Shown: positions 32,719 through 42,463 of the stretch, piece after piece
Layout: each line of letters opens with the position of its first letter
Position numbering within the stretch: the first letter of the stretch is position 1
Source of the DNA: Phyllobacterium zundukense
Lineage (GTDB): Bacteria > Pseudomonadota > Alphaproteobacteria > Rhizobiales > Rhizobiaceae
NCBI RefSeq assembly: GCF_002764115.1
Contig: NZ_CP017940.1
Span: 2,764,501 to 2,828,500 of the forward strand
DNA: 64,000 nucleotides
Reading direction: 5' to 3'
The notes under the pieces: model-generated
Told to the model about the DNA's origin: nothing
What the model saw: the letters and a program-made list of their open reading frames with translations, nothing else
The model's database searches: none
Program-made: the position numbers and the translations under genes

Positions 32719-32757
32719 GGGATGACAAAACCGTCGAGACCGATGGTCTGTCATCCG
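32719..32757. terminator. Bidirectional hairpin between aminotransferase and gcdH
   Basis: GGATGACA (32720-32727) is complementary to TGTCATCC (32749-32756), with inner AGACC/GGTCT around GAT. The position, between two convergent stops, suits a shared terminator; T-runs are weak. Confidence 0.5.
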
Positions 32758-32764
32758 CCCATGC

Positions 32765-33955
32765 TCAGAAGAAGGCCTGAATGCCGGTCTGTGCGCGGCC
32801 GAGGATCAGGGCGTGCACGTCATGCGTGCCCTCATAGGTATTGACCGTCTCGAGGTTCTGCGCGTGGCGCATCACGTGATAGCCGATCTGGATGCCGTTG
32901 CCGCCGTGCATGTCACGGGCGACCCGGGCAATATCAAGCGCCTTGCCGCAATTGTTGCGCTTGATCAGGCTGATCATCTCCGGAGCTTCCTTGCCTTCAT
33001 CCATGAGGCGGCCGACACGCAATGATGCCTGCAGGCCGAGCGCGATCTCTGTTTGCATATCGGCAAACTTCTTCTGGAACAGCTGCGTGGCAGCCAGCGG
33101 TCTGCCAAACTGCTTGCGGTCGAGTCCGTATTGAACGGTACGCTGCCAACAATCCTCGGCAGCACCCATGACACCCCAGGAAATACCGTAGCGGGCACGA
33201 TTGAGACAACCGAACGGCCCCTTCAATCCAGAGACGTTCGGCAACAGATGCTCTTCGCCAACGACAACGCCGTCCATGACGATTTCGCCGGTTATCGAGG
33301 CTCGCAGCGAAAGCTTGCCGCCGATTTTCGGAGCGGAGAGGCCTTTCATGCCTTTCTCCAAAACGAAGCCCCTGATCTGGCCATCATGCGCATCGGATTT
33401 CGCCCAGACGACGAAAACATCGGCGATCGGGGAATTGGAAATCCACATTTTCGAACCGGAGAGGCGATAGCCATCCGACACCTTTTCGGCGCGGGTCTTC
33501 ATACCAGCGGGATCAGAACCGGCATCGGGTTCGGTCAGGCCAAAGCAGCCGATCCATTCACCGGATGCGAGTTTCGGCAGATACTTCTTGCGCTGTTCCT
33601 CGGAGCCATAGGCGTAGATCGGATACATTACCAGCGACGACTGCACGCTCATCATCGAGCGATAGCCGCTGTCCACGCGTTCTACCTCACGCGCGACAAG
33701 GCCGTAGGCGACATAGGATGCGCCTGCTGTTCCATATTCTTCAGGCAGCGTGACACCGAGAAGCCCGGATTCACCCATCAACCTGAAGAGTTTGGGATCG
33801 GTCTTTTCTTCGAGATAGGCCTCTTCAATGCGCGGCAGGAGTTCACCTTGCGCAAAAGCCCGGGCGCTGTCGCGAATCATCCTTTCATCTTCTGTCAATT
33901 GATCTTCCAGCAGAAAAGGGTCGGTCCAGACAAAGGACGGCTTGGAATTTGCCAT
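32765..33955 (-). CDS. gcdH: Glutaryl-CoA dehydrogenase
   Basis: 396 aa from the ATG at 33955 (GAGGAG 7 bases upstream). An acyl-CoA dehydrogenase fold with the family signatures [15 protein letters not shown] and [17 protein letters not shown]. The catalytic glutamate lies in [16 protein letters not shown] near the C-terminus. [30 protein letters not shown] is characteristic of GcdH rather than other members. The enzyme oxidatively decarboxylates glutaryl-CoA to crotonyl-CoA in lysine and tryptophan breakdown and passes electrons to ETF. It diverges from mutL. Confidence 0.93.
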   Translation of the reverse strand: MANSKPSFVWTDPFLLEDQLTEDERMIRDSARAFAQGELLPRIEEAYLEEKTDPKLFRLMGESGLLGVTLPEEYGTAGASYVAYGLVAREVERVDSGYRSMMSVQSSLVMYPIYAYGSEEQRKKYLPKLASGEWIGCFGLTEPDAGSDPAGMKTRAEKVSDGYRLSGSKMWISNSPIADVFVVWAKSDAHDGQIRGFVLEKGMKGLSAPKIGGKLSLRASITGEIVMDGVVVGEEHLLPNVSGLKGPFGCLNRARYGISWGVMGAAEDCWQRTVQYGLDRKQFGRPLAATQLFQKKFADMQTEIALGLQASLRVGRLMDEGKEAPEMISLIKRNNCGKALDIARVARDMHGGNGIQIGYHVMRHAQNLETVNTYEGTHDVHALILGRAQTGIQAFF

Positions 33956-34103
33956 GTGGATTCTCCTCGGTGTATGGCCAAGACCTATCATCAAAGCCGT
34001 GCCGGTGACCAGATGATCGGCATTGCTAATATTTGCTGGGATGATGCGGGATAGACATGATTTGCGGATTTCGGGTCAATCACGAATCCACTATATGTTT
34101 ATC

Positions 34104-35966
34104 ATGGCAATCAGGCAGCTCACCGAAACAATCATAAACCAGATCGCCGCTGGTGAAGTCATCGAACGACCTGCCAGCGTGGTGAAGGAACTTGTCGAGA
34201 ACGCCATCGATGCAGGTGCGACACGCATCGAGATTGTCACGGCGGGTGGCGGCAAGAACCTGATCCGTATTACCGACAACGGATCAGGCATTCCCTCGGA
34301 CGAATTGCCCCTCGCGGTTTCTCGCCATTGCACATCCAAGCTCACCGACGATGTGCATGACATCAGGGCGCTGGGGTTTCGCGGCGAAGCGCTGCCGTCG
34401 ATAGGCTCGATATCGCGCCTTTCGCTCAAATCCCGCACGACAGATGCCGATTCCGGTTTCGAGATCAGCGTCCATGGCGGGCGGACGGACGGTCCACGCC
34501 CCACGCCGATGAATGGCGGAACAATTGCCGAAGTGCGCGATCTGTTCTTTGCCACGCCCGCACGATTGAAATTCATGAAGACGGATCGGGCGGAAGCTTC
34601 CGCCATCAGCGATGTGGTGAAACGTGTCGCCATCGCCTTCCCGCATATCCGTTTTTCCATCGCAGGCAGTGATCGCACGCCGCTGGAGCTTGCGGCGACG
34701 GGCGTCGGCTCGGCTGGCATGCTGGAGCGCATTTCGCAGGTGCTCGGCAAGGTTTTTCCGGAGAACGCCATTGCCATAGACGCAATGCGCGATGGTGTAC
34801 GCCTGACCGGTTTTGCCGGTATTCCTGCATATAACCGTGCCAACAGCCTGTACCAGTTCGCCTATGTGAATGGCCGTCCCGTTCGGGACAAGCAGATCTG
34901 GGGTGCGATCCGCGGCGCCTACGCCGACGTGATCTCGCGTGACCGGCATCCCGTCGTCGTGCTTTTCCTCAACCTCGATCCCTCATTGGTCGACGTCAAT
35001 GTACATCCGGCAAAAGCCGATGTGCGCTTCCGCGATCCGGGCCTGGTACGCGGCTTGATCGTCGGCGCCATCCGCGAGGCCCTTGGCCAATCCGGTATCC
35101 GCGCGGCAACCAGCGGTGCCGAGGCGATGCTGAATTCATTCCGTCCTGGTGGTGTCGAACCGATCCGGCCCGCAGCAGCCCAGCAGCGCTGGCAGGGTGC
35201 AAGCGCTGTCAATCAGAACTACAATGTCCAGCAGTCGCCCTACCGTCCATTCGAGACAGAACCGGCCTCCACGCATGGCGGCAATGGCTTTACGGAAACG
35301 GTTCAAGCGTTCCTCTACGATGGCGCCGAAGCGCTTGCTGCGGATACGCGCGCGGGTACAATAGAGGTTTCGCCGGAGCTGCTGTCGAACCCGCTCGGCG
35401 CGGCGCGGGCGCAAATTCACGCCAACTACATCGTCTCGCAGACCGAAGACAGCCTCGTCATTGTTGATCAGCACGCCGCGCATGAGCGTCTCGTCTATGA
35501 AGCGCTGAAGAACGCCCTGCATTCCAGGCCCCTGCCCGCGCAGATGCTGCTCATTCCGGAGATCGTCGATCTTCCCGAAGAAGATGTGGAGCGACTCGTT
35601 GCCCATGCCGAGACGCTGGCGCGCTTCGGTCTCGGCATCGAATCCTTCGGGCCCGGTGCTGTCGCCGTGCGCGAGACGCCGTCCATGCTGGGCGAAATCG
35701 ACACACAGCAGCTCATTCGCGATCTTGCGGACGAGATTGCCGAACATGACACGTCGGATGGCCTGAAAGCCATTCTCGACCATGTCGCTGCAACCATGGC
35801 CTGCCATGGGTCGGTCCGCTCCGGCAGGCGGTTGAAGCCGGATGAGATGAACGCGCTGCTGCGCCAGATGGAAGAAACGCCCGGCTCCGGCACATGCAAC
35901 CATGGCCGTCCAACCTATATCGAGCTCAAGCTCAGCGATATCGAGCGTCTCTTCGGCAGAAGGTGA
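34104..35966 (+). CDS. mutL: DNA mismatch repair protein MutL
   Basis: 620 aa from the ATG at 34104 ([19 protein letters not shown], the conserved start; an ATG three codons earlier is possible). The N-terminal GHKL ATPase has [17 protein letters not shown] and [14 protein letters not shown] variable linker separates it from the C-terminal dimerisation domain. That domain carries [12 protein letters not shown] at about residue 455, an exact match to the DQHA-x2-E-x4-E endonuclease motif, plus [10 protein letters not shown] and CNHGRPT. It should therefore nick DNA itself, as expected in a lineage without MutH. It couples MutS mismatch recognition to strand removal. Confidence 0.96.
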   Translation: MAIRQLTETIINQIAAGEVIERPASVVKELVENAIDAGATRIEIVTAGGGKNLIRITDNGSGIPSDELPLAVSRHCTSKLTDDVHDIRALGFRGEALPSIGSISRLSLKSRTTDADSGFEISVHGGRTDGPRPTPMNGGTIAEVRDLFFATPARLKFMKTDRAEASAISDVVKRVAIAFPHIRFSIAGSDRTPLELAATGVGSAGMLERISQVLGKVFPENAIAIDAMRDGVRLTGFAGIPAYNRANSLYQFAYVNGRPVRDKQIWGAIRGAYADVISRDRHPVVVLFLNLDPSLVDVNVHPAKADVRFRDPGLVRGLIVGAIREALGQSGIRAATSGAEAMLNSFRPGGVEPIRPAAAQQRWQGASAVNQNYNVQQSPYRPFETEPASTHGGNGFTETVQAFLYDGAEALAADTRAGTIEVSPELLSNPLGAARAQIHANYIVSQTEDSLVIVDQHAAHERLVYEALKNALHSRPLPAQMLLIPEIVDLPEEDVERLVAHAETLARFGLGIESFGPGAVAVRETPSMLGEIDTQQLIRDLADEIAEHDTSDGLKAILDHVAATMACHGSVRSGRRLKPDEMNALLRQMEETPGSGTCNHGRPTYIELKLSDIERLFGRR

Positions 35967-36030
35967 CGTCTTGACCGGCGCGGCAGCTGGCGCGTAAATG
36001 ACCTGAATTGATTGAACTGGAACAAACTTA

Positions 36031-36267
36031 ATGAACAGATTTGAGGGCCCGGGCTCACGCGAAGCCAAAATTCGCTATCTTGACGGCGACTTTCAGGTCC
36101 TGTCGCCGGGTTCATACGTGCTCTGCGCCGTGACCTCGGAAAAGATCCCGCTCGACGAGCTCAAATACTGGAGCGTCGCGCGGCAGGAAGCCTATGCCGA
36201 CGCCCGCATATCCCTGGAGCGCGAGCTTCAACTGAACCCGGACCTGCGCCAGCGCAACAAGGCTTGA
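36031..36267 (+). CDS. DUF2093 family small protein
   Basis: 78 aa. The sequence (AKIRYLDGDFQVLSPGSYVLCAVT, IPLDELKYWSVARQEAY) is that of the DUF2093 family, short proteins conserved in alphaproteobacteria, often beside mutL or lpxK. Function unknown. It lies 64 bases after mutL and 4 bases before the lipoprotein gene, so the three are probably one transcript. Confidence 0.85.
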   Translation: MNRFEGPGSREAKIRYLDGDFQVLSPGSYVLCAVTSEKIPLDELKYWSVARQEAYADARISLERELQLNPDLRQRNKA

Positions 36268-36271
36268 ATCA

Positions 36272-36724
36272 TTGATCACCCGGCGCATAACCTTGCTTTC
36301 ACTTCTTGTCGCCGGAGTGCTTGCCAGCGGGTGTATGACAGATAGTGCGAGCCATGCGCCTGCCTATAGCGGGCCGACAAAAACCATTCGCGGCTATCTG
36401 CGGGGGCCGCCCTACGCCCAATTGACCGCCAGCTCTGTCGTGTTCGTGACGGCATATGACGCCACGGGCGGCAATTCTGCCCCCATGCCGAAGATCGGGA
36501 CGACCAGCTTCACCCTCAACCGTAACGGCTATTTTCCGGTAGCCTATGAAATCGAGATTCCCGCGAATGGATCGGCACCGCGCGTTGCGCTTGCCGTCGA
36601 GATTCGCCGGGCAGGTGCCGTCATCTTCTCCAATGATCGCCGGTATAGCCAGACGACGGAGCGCAATCTCGACATTCCGATGCGTGAGGCCCCACCGAAA
36701 TTGAAGCTGCGCGGAAGATTATGA
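36272..36724 (+). CDS. YbaY-family lipoprotein
   Basis: 150 aa from a TTG start, with AAGG 9 bases upstream. A lipoprotein signal (ITLLSLLVAGVLASGC, lipobox LASGC) precedes a single beta-rich domain resembling YbaY/type III secretion pilotin-like lipoproteins (TIRGYLRGPPYAQLTASSVVFVTAYD, NRNGYFPVAYEIEIP). It is probably anchored in the outer membrane, facing the periplasm. Its stop overlaps the convergent lpxK stop by 6 bases. The exact role is unknown. Confidence 0.78.
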   Translation: MITRRITLLSLLVAGVLASGCMTDSASHAPAYSGPTKTIRGYLRGPPYAQLTASSVVFVTAYDATGGNSAPMPKIGTTSFTLNRNGYFPVAYEIEIPANGSAPRVALAVEIRRAGAVIFSNDRRYSQTTERNLDIPMREAPPKLKLRGRL

Positions 36725-37750
36725 GCGTTTGATCGCGCGCGCTCGGGCACGCTCGCGCGTTTCCCGAATGATGCGTGAAGCCGTTTGCTGATGGCTGAAG
36801 ACAAGCTCTATCTCGAGAACCAATGCGCGCGCGGCAAATTCCTTCGCGCTTGAACTGCCGTCCAGCAATCGTACCTGATCCTTCGCCGTAGTAATCAGCG
36901 TGAGACCTTGCTCATCAGCGGTCTTGGCAAGATCACCCAGGTCGTCGTCCGTATAGGGGTGATGATCGGGAAAGGGCCTCGTTTGCACAACATTGCCGCC
37001 CGCTTCCTCCAGTGTCCTGAAGAATTTGGCCGGGTCGCCAATTCCAGCAAAGGCAAGCAGCCGCTTGCCGGCCAATTCTCCAACGGCCTTGGGTTTCAGC
37101 ACGGCCTCATAGATGGGCTTTGCGGCACGCGCCGCGCGTCTGACGACGTGGTCAGCTCCGGCAGCTGTGCCGATCTTCAACAGCGCGTCGGTGCGTACAA
37201 GCTGGTCGGTCAAGGGCGCTCGCAGCGGCCCCCCCGGAAAGACGTGACCATTGCCGATGCCACGCCCTGCATCGACGACCAACAATGCATAATCGAAGTG
37301 AAGACGCGCGCTCTGAAAACCATCATCCATGATGATGAAATCACAACCCGCTTCCTGCAAGGCCACTGCGCCGGCCAGACGATTTGCCGACACCACCACC
37401 GGGGCATGCCGAGCCAGCAGCATCGGCTCATCACCGACATGACGGGCACTGTCATGATCGGGGTCGACACGGTGCAGCCCGGAAAATGCCCCGCCATACC
37501 CGCGAGAAACGATGCCCGGCTTAAGACCGGCCGCAACCGCGGCTTGGGCAAATGCGATCGACGTCGGGGTTTTCCCCGCACCGCCGAGGGTGAAATTACC
37601 GATGCAGAGAACCGGCAGCTGCACTGCTGGAGGCTTGGCACGGCGAATGCGTCGGCCGGCTACGGCACCGTAAATCTTCGACAGTGGACTCAAGGCTCGT
37701 GCGCGCCAATCCGGCTTCTCCCACCAGAATGGAGGCGCTTCGCTGGTCAT
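36719..37750 (-). CDS. lpxK: Tetraacyldisaccharide 4'-kinase (lipid A synthesis)
   Basis: 343 aa from the ATG at 37750 (MTSEAPPFWWEKPDWRARAL, the usual LpxK opening; an ATG at 37789 would overlap waaA). A membrane-associated N-terminus precedes the P-loop LGGAGKTPT and the region DDGFQSARLHFDYALLVVDAGRGIGNG. The enzyme phosphorylates the 4' position of the lipid A disaccharide on the cytoplasmic face of the inner membrane. It lies 19 bases after waaA, its next-step partner in Kdo2-lipid A synthesis. Confidence 0.95.
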   Translation of the reverse strand: MTSEAPPFWWEKPDWRARALSPLSKIYGAVAGRRIRRAKPPAVQLPVLCIGNFTLGGAGKTPTSIAFAQAAVAAGLKPGIVSRGYGGAFSGLHRVDPDHDSARHVGDEPMLLARHAPVVVSANRLAGAVALQEAGCDFIIMDDGFQSARLHFDYALLVVDAGRGIGNGHVFPGGPLRAPLTDQLVRTDALLKIGTAAGADHVVRRAARAAKPIYEAVLKPKAVGELAGKRLLAFAGIGDPAKFFRTLEEAGGNVVQTRPFPDHHPYTDDDLGDLAKTADEQGLTLITTAKDQVRLLDGSSSAKEFAARALVLEIELVFSHQQTASRIIRETRERARARAIKRS

Positions 37751-37769
37751 TCCCCACCGAGCCTGCAGC

Positions 37770-39092
37770 TCATTTCCAACCGCCCTCACGACTGCTCAAA
37801 CGTGCTTTCAACACCAGCGGCTGGATGAAAGGCTCCAGCGCCGTCATGGTGCGGGTCAGGGAGCCCCGCATGTCTTCAACCGTCTTCAGCCCGGCATCGA
37901 TCATGATCTGGCGCTCGGCGGGATTGTTGAAGAGGTAGTTGACCGCGCCCGCCAGCATGTCCTTGTCGCGGACAAGTTTGGCACCGCCATTCTTGATGAG
38001 ACGCTGGTAAGAGTCGCGGAAATTCTGCACGTTGCGCCCGGAAAGAATGGCCGATTTGAGCATGGCTGGTTCCAGCGGGTTTTGTCCGCCTTGCGCCGTC
38101 AGGGAACGGCCGACAAAGGCGATTTCCGTCAGCCGCAGATAGAGTCCCATGTCGCCGATCGTATCACCGAGATAGATATCCGTATCCGGTGCAATCTGAT
38201 CACCGCGGCTGCGCAGCGCGACCTTCATGCCCATCTTCTCGATTTCAACGGCAATTTCGGCCGCGCGATCCGGATGGCGCGGCACGATGATTGTCAGGAG
38301 ATCGCGGTGCCTGGCTTTGAGCATATGATGGACCTGCGCAACGATCTCTTCCTCGCCCTGATGGGTGGAGATCGCGGCCCAGGTCTTGCGTGACCCAATC
38401 ATGTGCTGCAAGGCAGCAAGGTCTGCGTTGTTCACCGGCGGAACCGCTGTATCGACCTTGAGATTGCCCGAAACCGTTACGGGTCTAGCGCCCAGTGTGC
38501 GGAATCGCTCACCGTCGACTTCGGATTGCGCAACAACATGCGCGAGATTTTCAAACAAGGCCTCGGCGATGGACGGTCGCTTGTGCCAGTTGGCAAAGGA
38601 GCGGTCCGACAGGCGGCCATTGACCAAGACTTGCGGGACGCGCCGCGTCCCCAGTTCGAGGATCGTCATCGGCCAGATTTCGGATTCGCAGATGACAGCA
38701 AGGTCCGGCTGCCAATGGGTAAGGAAACGATCAACGGCAGGCTTCAGGTCAAGCGGTACATATTGATGGATGACGCGGTCACCCAGCCGCTCCTGAACCA
38801 TTTTTGCCGAAGTAACAGTCCCCGTTGTCAGGACCACGTGAATGCCGGTGTCGACGATCGATTCAACCAGCGGCGTGACCGCGGAAGTCTCACCGACGCT
38901 GGCTGCATGGACCCAGACCAGCGGACCCGAAGGCCGTGCCACACTGGCGGCGCCGTAACGCTCCCCATGCCTGCCGCGCTCTTCCTTGCCCTTGCTGGCG
39001 CGAAACGCCACATAGGCGCCGACGATCGGGAAGGCTGCAGCACCCACCCATCTATAGGTGCTGAGGACCAGACGCGCCCACCTCTCGCTCAT
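37770..39092 (-). CDS. waaA: 3-deoxy-D-manno-octulosonic acid (Kdo) transferase
   Basis: 440 aa. A GT30 glycosyltransferase with an N-terminal membrane-associated helix, the catalytic-base segment VHAASVGETSAVTPL, CESEIWP, and the C-terminal nucleotide-sugar site FVGRSLTAQGGQNPLEPAML. It transfers Kdo from CMP-Kdo to lipid IVA. Its ATG overlaps the acyltransferase stop by 4 bases. Also called kdtA. Confidence 0.95.
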   Translation of the reverse strand: MSERWARLVLSTYRWVGAAAFPIVGAYVAFRASKGKEERGRHGERYGAASVARPSGPLVWVHAASVGETSAVTPLVESIVDTGIHVVLTTGTVTSAKMVQERLGDRVIHQYVPLDLKPAVDRFLTHWQPDLAVICESEIWPMTILELGTRRVPQVLVNGRLSDRSFANWHKRPSIAEALFENLAHVVAQSEVDGERFRTLGARPVTVSGNLKVDTAVPPVNNADLAALQHMIGSRKTWAAISTHQGEEEIVAQVHHMLKARHRDLLTIIVPRHPDRAAEIAVEIEKMGMKVALRSRGDQIAPDTDIYLGDTIGDMGLYLRLTEIAFVGRSLTAQGGQNPLEPAMLKSAILSGRNVQNFRDSYQRLIKNGGAKLVRDKDMLAGAVNYLFNNPAERQIMIDAGLKTVEDMRGSLTRTMTALEPFIQPLVLKARLSSREGGWK

Positions 39093-39862
39093 GCCGCGCC
39101 ATCCACGAGCTGATGCACCCGCTTGGTGTTCTCATTCAAGCTATTGGTCAATTCGACACGCTTGGCTTCCAGCATTGCATCGTCCGCATCCTCGGGGACG
39201 AAAATAGGGTCGCCGACAATCAACCCCGATTTGCCGAATGGCAAGGGAATGGTGGTCTTGTCCCAGCTCTTCTCCAGTACTTTTCTACGCGATGTCAGGT
39301 AGCAGATCGGAACAATCGGACGGCCTGACAACTTTGCCAGAAGGATGACACCAAATCCGGAGTCACGCGGCGTCCCATGGGGAATATCAGCAATCATTGC
39401 GGCAGTTTTGCCCTCCTTCAAGGCCTTTTTCAGCACAAGCAGCGCTCTCGCACCACCCTTCTCCGTTCCCCTCGCACGTTCCCTTCCCCCGGAGCCTCGC
39501 ACGATCTCAACGCCAAAACGCTCGGCTACACGCGCGTTGAGTTCGGCATCCTTGCTCTTGGAAAACATGGCGACGAAACGGACGCCGCGCGGCATGAGAA
39601 ACGGCGCCATGAGATGCTGGCCATGCCAGGCAACGGCGATGAAGGGTTCGCCGCCCCGCTTCATATCTTCAAGATCCGAGGAACCGGGAAGCCGGGGATT
39701 GGTAACATGAACGAGCCGGAAAAACTGGGTGATCAGCCAGACGATCAGGGACCGGACCATCGGAGAATTCGCGAGAGGTCCGCGTACCGAACGCCAAAAA
39801 CGTTTCAGCACTCCGAGTTTTCGCTGGGGCGCCTTGGCCGATACTGAGCTGTTTTCAATCAT
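39089..39862 (-). CDS. DUF374 lysophospholipid acyltransferase family protein
   Basis: 257 aa. One N-terminal membrane helix is followed by the PlsC-like core: the HxxxxD-equivalent AWHGQHLMAPF, VEIVRGSGGRERARGTEKGGARALL and ADIPHGTPRDSGFGVILLAKLSGRPIVPIC. DUF374 proteins are annotated as acyltransferases. Location directly before waaA and lpxK suggests a lipid A or lipooligosaccharide acylation role, which is inference. It follows the DUF4170 gene by 31 bases. Confidence 0.85.
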   Translation of the reverse strand: MIENSSVSAKAPQRKLGVLKRFWRSVRGPLANSPMVRSLIVWLITQFFRLVHVTNPRLPGSSDLEDMKRGGEPFIAVAWHGQHLMAPFLMPRGVRFVAMFSKSKDAELNARVAERFGVEIVRGSGGRERARGTEKGGARALLVLKKALKEGKTAAMIADIPHGTPRDSGFGVILLAKLSGRPIVPICYLTSRRKVLEKSWDKTTIPLPFGKSGLIVGDPIFVPEDADDAMLEAKRVELTNSLNENTKRVHQLVDGAA

Positions 39863-39893
39863 GCCATTGTCAATTCATGACTGCGGTACGCGA

Positions 39894-40142
39894 TCAACCT
39901 GCCTTGCCCGTGTTGGGGTCCAGCAATTTGTGCATGTGGACGATAAAATACCGCATATGGGCATTGTCGACGGTCGCCTGGGCCTTGGACTTCCAGGCAC
40001 GCTGTGCGGTTTCGAAATTCGGATAGATACCCACGATATCGAGCTTGTCGAGATCGCGGAACTCAACGCCGCCCAGTTTCTTCAGTTCGCCGCCAAAAAC
40101 CAGATGAAGCAGCTGTTTTGGCTCTGATGTGTTTTCGCTCAT
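39894..40142 (-). CDS. DUF4170 family protein
   Basis: 82 aa. The sequence (LLHLVFGGELKKLGGVEFRDLDKLDIVGIYPNFETAQRAWKSKAQ split over two strands and a helix, then MRYFIVHMHKLLDP) matches DUF4170, a small alphaproteobacterial protein found in this lipid A gene neighbourhood. No catalytic motif or signal peptide is seen. Function unknown. Confidence 0.85.
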   Translation of the reverse strand: MSENTSEPKQLLHLVFGGELKKLGGVEFRDLDKLDIVGIYPNFETAQRAWKSKAQATVDNAHMRYFIVHMHKLLDPNTGKAG

Positions 40143-40183
40143 GTTTGCCCGTCCAGAAATGATCGATGAAGATTGTAGCTTGT

Positions 40184-40993
40184 TTATCCGAAGGCGGTTT
40201 CGGCGACAACGTCCAACATATTATCCAATAGTAGCCCACTGGCTGCGACAAGCGCCGTATGCCTGTAATCGCCGGTGGTGGTGTTGCGCAAACCGTAAGT
40301 GAGCGCCTTGCCTTCGGCTGTCAAGACATGGCCACCCGCTTCCGACAGGATCAGGTCGGCCGCAGCCAAATCCCAGTCATGCGAGTTGGGGCGCACGAAA
40401 GTCCCGGCAATATCGCCGCGTGCAACCATGGCGATGCGGTAGGCGAGCGAGGCGACATAGGGAACATGTTCCATCGACGCAAGGAAATGCTCGGGAAGGC
40501 GCTTCAGAAAGGCGCTGGGCCCTGCAACCTTGTATGGCGTGGTCTCCGCCTGGACACGAAGGACATTGCCGTTCTGTTCGGCACCGCCACCGGGCAGTGC
40601 ACTAATGATTTCGTTGCGCGCCGGACATTCCAGGACGCCCGCAACGGGTCTGCCATTTTCAATGACGGCGACGCTGACACACCAGACATCCGCACCCTCT
40701 ATAAAGGCCCGTGTGCCATCGATCGGATCAACGACGAAGAAACGTTGCCGTGGTGAAGCTACACGTTCATCGAGGGTTTCTTCCGATATCCAGCCATAGT
40801 CAGGCCGGGCTGTCAGCAGCATATCCTTCAGATACTTGTCGGCGGCAAGGTCGGCTTCCGTGACCGGTGAGTTGCCTGTCTTCATCCAGATCTGTGGCGC
40901 TTGTTTGAAATAGGACAGCGCTATCCGCCCTGCCCCTTCCGCAGCCTCACGTATCAGTTCGAGATCTTCGCGATTTTGTCTATTTGCCGGCAA
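40184..40993 (-). CDS. 3'(2'),5'-bisphosphate nucleotidase / inositol monophosphatase family
   Basis: 269 aa. A Li+-sensitive Mg2+-dependent phosphatase fold: GNSPVTEADLAADKYLK, the acidic site ISEET, the metal motif VVDPIDGTRAFIEGADVWCVSVAV and the C-terminal WDLAAADLILSEAGG. Members hydrolyse 3'-phosphoadenosine 5'-phosphate (CysQ) or inositol phosphates; sequence alone does not decide. Its start overlaps the end of the pmbA-like gene by 14 bases, so the two are co-translated. Confidence 0.85.
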   Translation of the reverse strand: MPANRQNREDLELIREAAEGAGRIALSYFKQAPQIWMKTGNSPVTEADLAADKYLKDMLLTARPDYGWISEETLDERVASPRQRFFVVDPIDGTRAFIEGADVWCVSVAVIENGRPVAGVLECPARNEIISALPGGGAEQNGNVLRVQAETTPYKVAGPSAFLKRLPEHFLASMEHVPYVASLAYRIAMVARGDIAGTFVRPNSHDWDLAAADLILSEAGGHVLTAEGKALTYGLRNTTTGDYRHTALVAASGLLLDNMLDVVAETAFG

Positions 40994-42323
40994 GTGTCAT
41001 GCCTTCGATTACGAGCGTCGGGCTGGCCACGCCGAAATTGCGGTCTATATCATTTGCCGCTGTGAGATTGAGGAACATCTCTTTCAGGTTGGAGGCGATA
41101 GTCACTTCGCTCACCGGATAAGCCAATTCGCCATTCTCGATCCAGAACCCCGACGCGCCGCGGCTATATTCCCCGGTGATCATATCGACACCATGGCCAA
41201 AAAGCTCGGTCACGTAAAAACCCGTACCAACAGAGCGTATAAGTTCCTCAGGGCTTTCTTCACCTGGCTCAATCGCAAAATTCGTCGATGACGGCACCAC
41301 GGTGGAACCTGAACGGACGCCGCGGCCATTGGTGATGAGGCCCAGCTCCTTCGCTGTCGAGGTTGAGAGAAACCAGTGCTTGAGAACACCATCCTCAATC
41401 ATCTTCAGCGGTATGCCTTCCAGACCCTCACCGTCGAATGGACGCGACGACGAGCCCTGAACACGCAATGGATCATCCGTAACATTGATCGCGTCGCTCA
41501 ATATCTTTTCGCCCATCCGATCTTTCAGGAAGCTGGTCTTGCGTGCCACCGATGCGCCATTAATGGCGCTGGCGAGATGCCCGGCTATGCCACGCGCAAC
41601 ACGCGGATCGTAGACAACGTTCACGCGGCCCGTCTTGGCCTGGCGTGCGCCGAGGCGCTTCACCGCACGTTCCCCGGCCGAACGGCCAATGGTAGCGGCA
41701 TCTTCCAGCGCATCGAAATAAATGCGCGATGAAAAATCATAATCGCGTTCCATCGCGGTACCGCTTCCGGCAATGGCGCTGACAGAACGAGAGAAGCGCG
41801 AGCCCATATATTGCCCGGCGAAACCGCCTGACGTGACAAGAACGAGGCCTCCCATTCCCGCCGATGCGGATCCGCCACCGGAATTGGTGACACCTTCAAC
41901 GGCGAGCGCCGCTGCTTCGGCGGCCAGGGCTGCCTCGGTCAATTGCGCGGCATCGACGACCGTCGGGTCATAGAGGTCGAGATCACGTATATTACGCACC
42001 AGATTTTCCGGCGCTGCCAGCCCCTCATAGGCGTCGTCGGGTGAGACTTTCGCCATGGCGACGGCGCGTTCTGCGAGAACGTTCGGGTCGGCACCGGCAT
42101 TCGCCGATATGCTTGCCACCTTGCGGCCGACGAAAACGCGCAGAGAAAATTCGTCGCTCTCCGACGATTCGGTCGACTCGACCTTGCCCAGCCTGACACT
42201 GACGCCGGTAGAACGCGATCGCACGACGACCGCATCAGCTGCATCCGCCCCCGCGCGTCTTGCTGCTTCGACAAGCGCAATGGCATTGTCTACGAATTCG
42301 CGCGAATTTACCGGCTCTGTCAT
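40980..42323 (-). CDS. TldD/PmbA family protein, PmbA (TldE) type
   Basis: 447 aa from the ATG at 42323 (MTEPVNSREFVDNAIALVEAARRAGADAADAVVVR region; an ATG at 42365 adds 14 atypical residues). The family's N-terminal domain, the central NVVYDPRVARGIAGHLASAING segment and the C-terminal SGFWIENGELAYPVSEVTIASNL are present. There is no HExxxH zinc motif, so this is the non-metal subunit type. TldD/TldE processes peptides such as microcins in E. coli; here the partner TldD is not in the window. First gene of the lipid A-linked cluster reading to lpxK. Confidence 0.88.
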   Translation of the reverse strand: MTEPVNSREFVDNAIALVEAARRAGADAADAVVVRSRSTGVSVRLGKVESTESSESDEFSLRVFVGRKVASISANAGADPNVLAERAVAMAKVSPDDAYEGLAAPENLVRNIRDLDLYDPTVVDAAQLTEAALAAEAAALAVEGVTNSGGGSASAGMGGLVLVTSGGFAGQYMGSRFSRSVSAIAGSGTAMERDYDFSSRIYFDALEDAATIGRSAGERAVKRLGARQAKTGRVNVVYDPRVARGIAGHLASAINGASVARKTSFLKDRMGEKILSDAINVTDDPLRVQGSSSRPFDGEGLEGIPLKMIEDGVLKHWFLSTSTAKELGLITNGRGVRSGSTVVPSSTNFAIEPGEESPEELIRSVGTGFYVTELFGHGVDMITGEYSRGASGFWIENGELAYPVSEVTIASNLKEMFLNLTAANDIDRNFGVASPTLVIEGMTLAGK

Positions 42324-42463
42324 ATTCGTCTCTAAGGTTGATTGCATGATACGATGCAAGGACATATCTGACGAGGGTCAGACGCACTTACTCCTATATG
42401 GTGCAAATTGGGGCCTATCAAGGCAACCGGACGCAACAATCGCAAGGCTCGGGTCACAAATAT

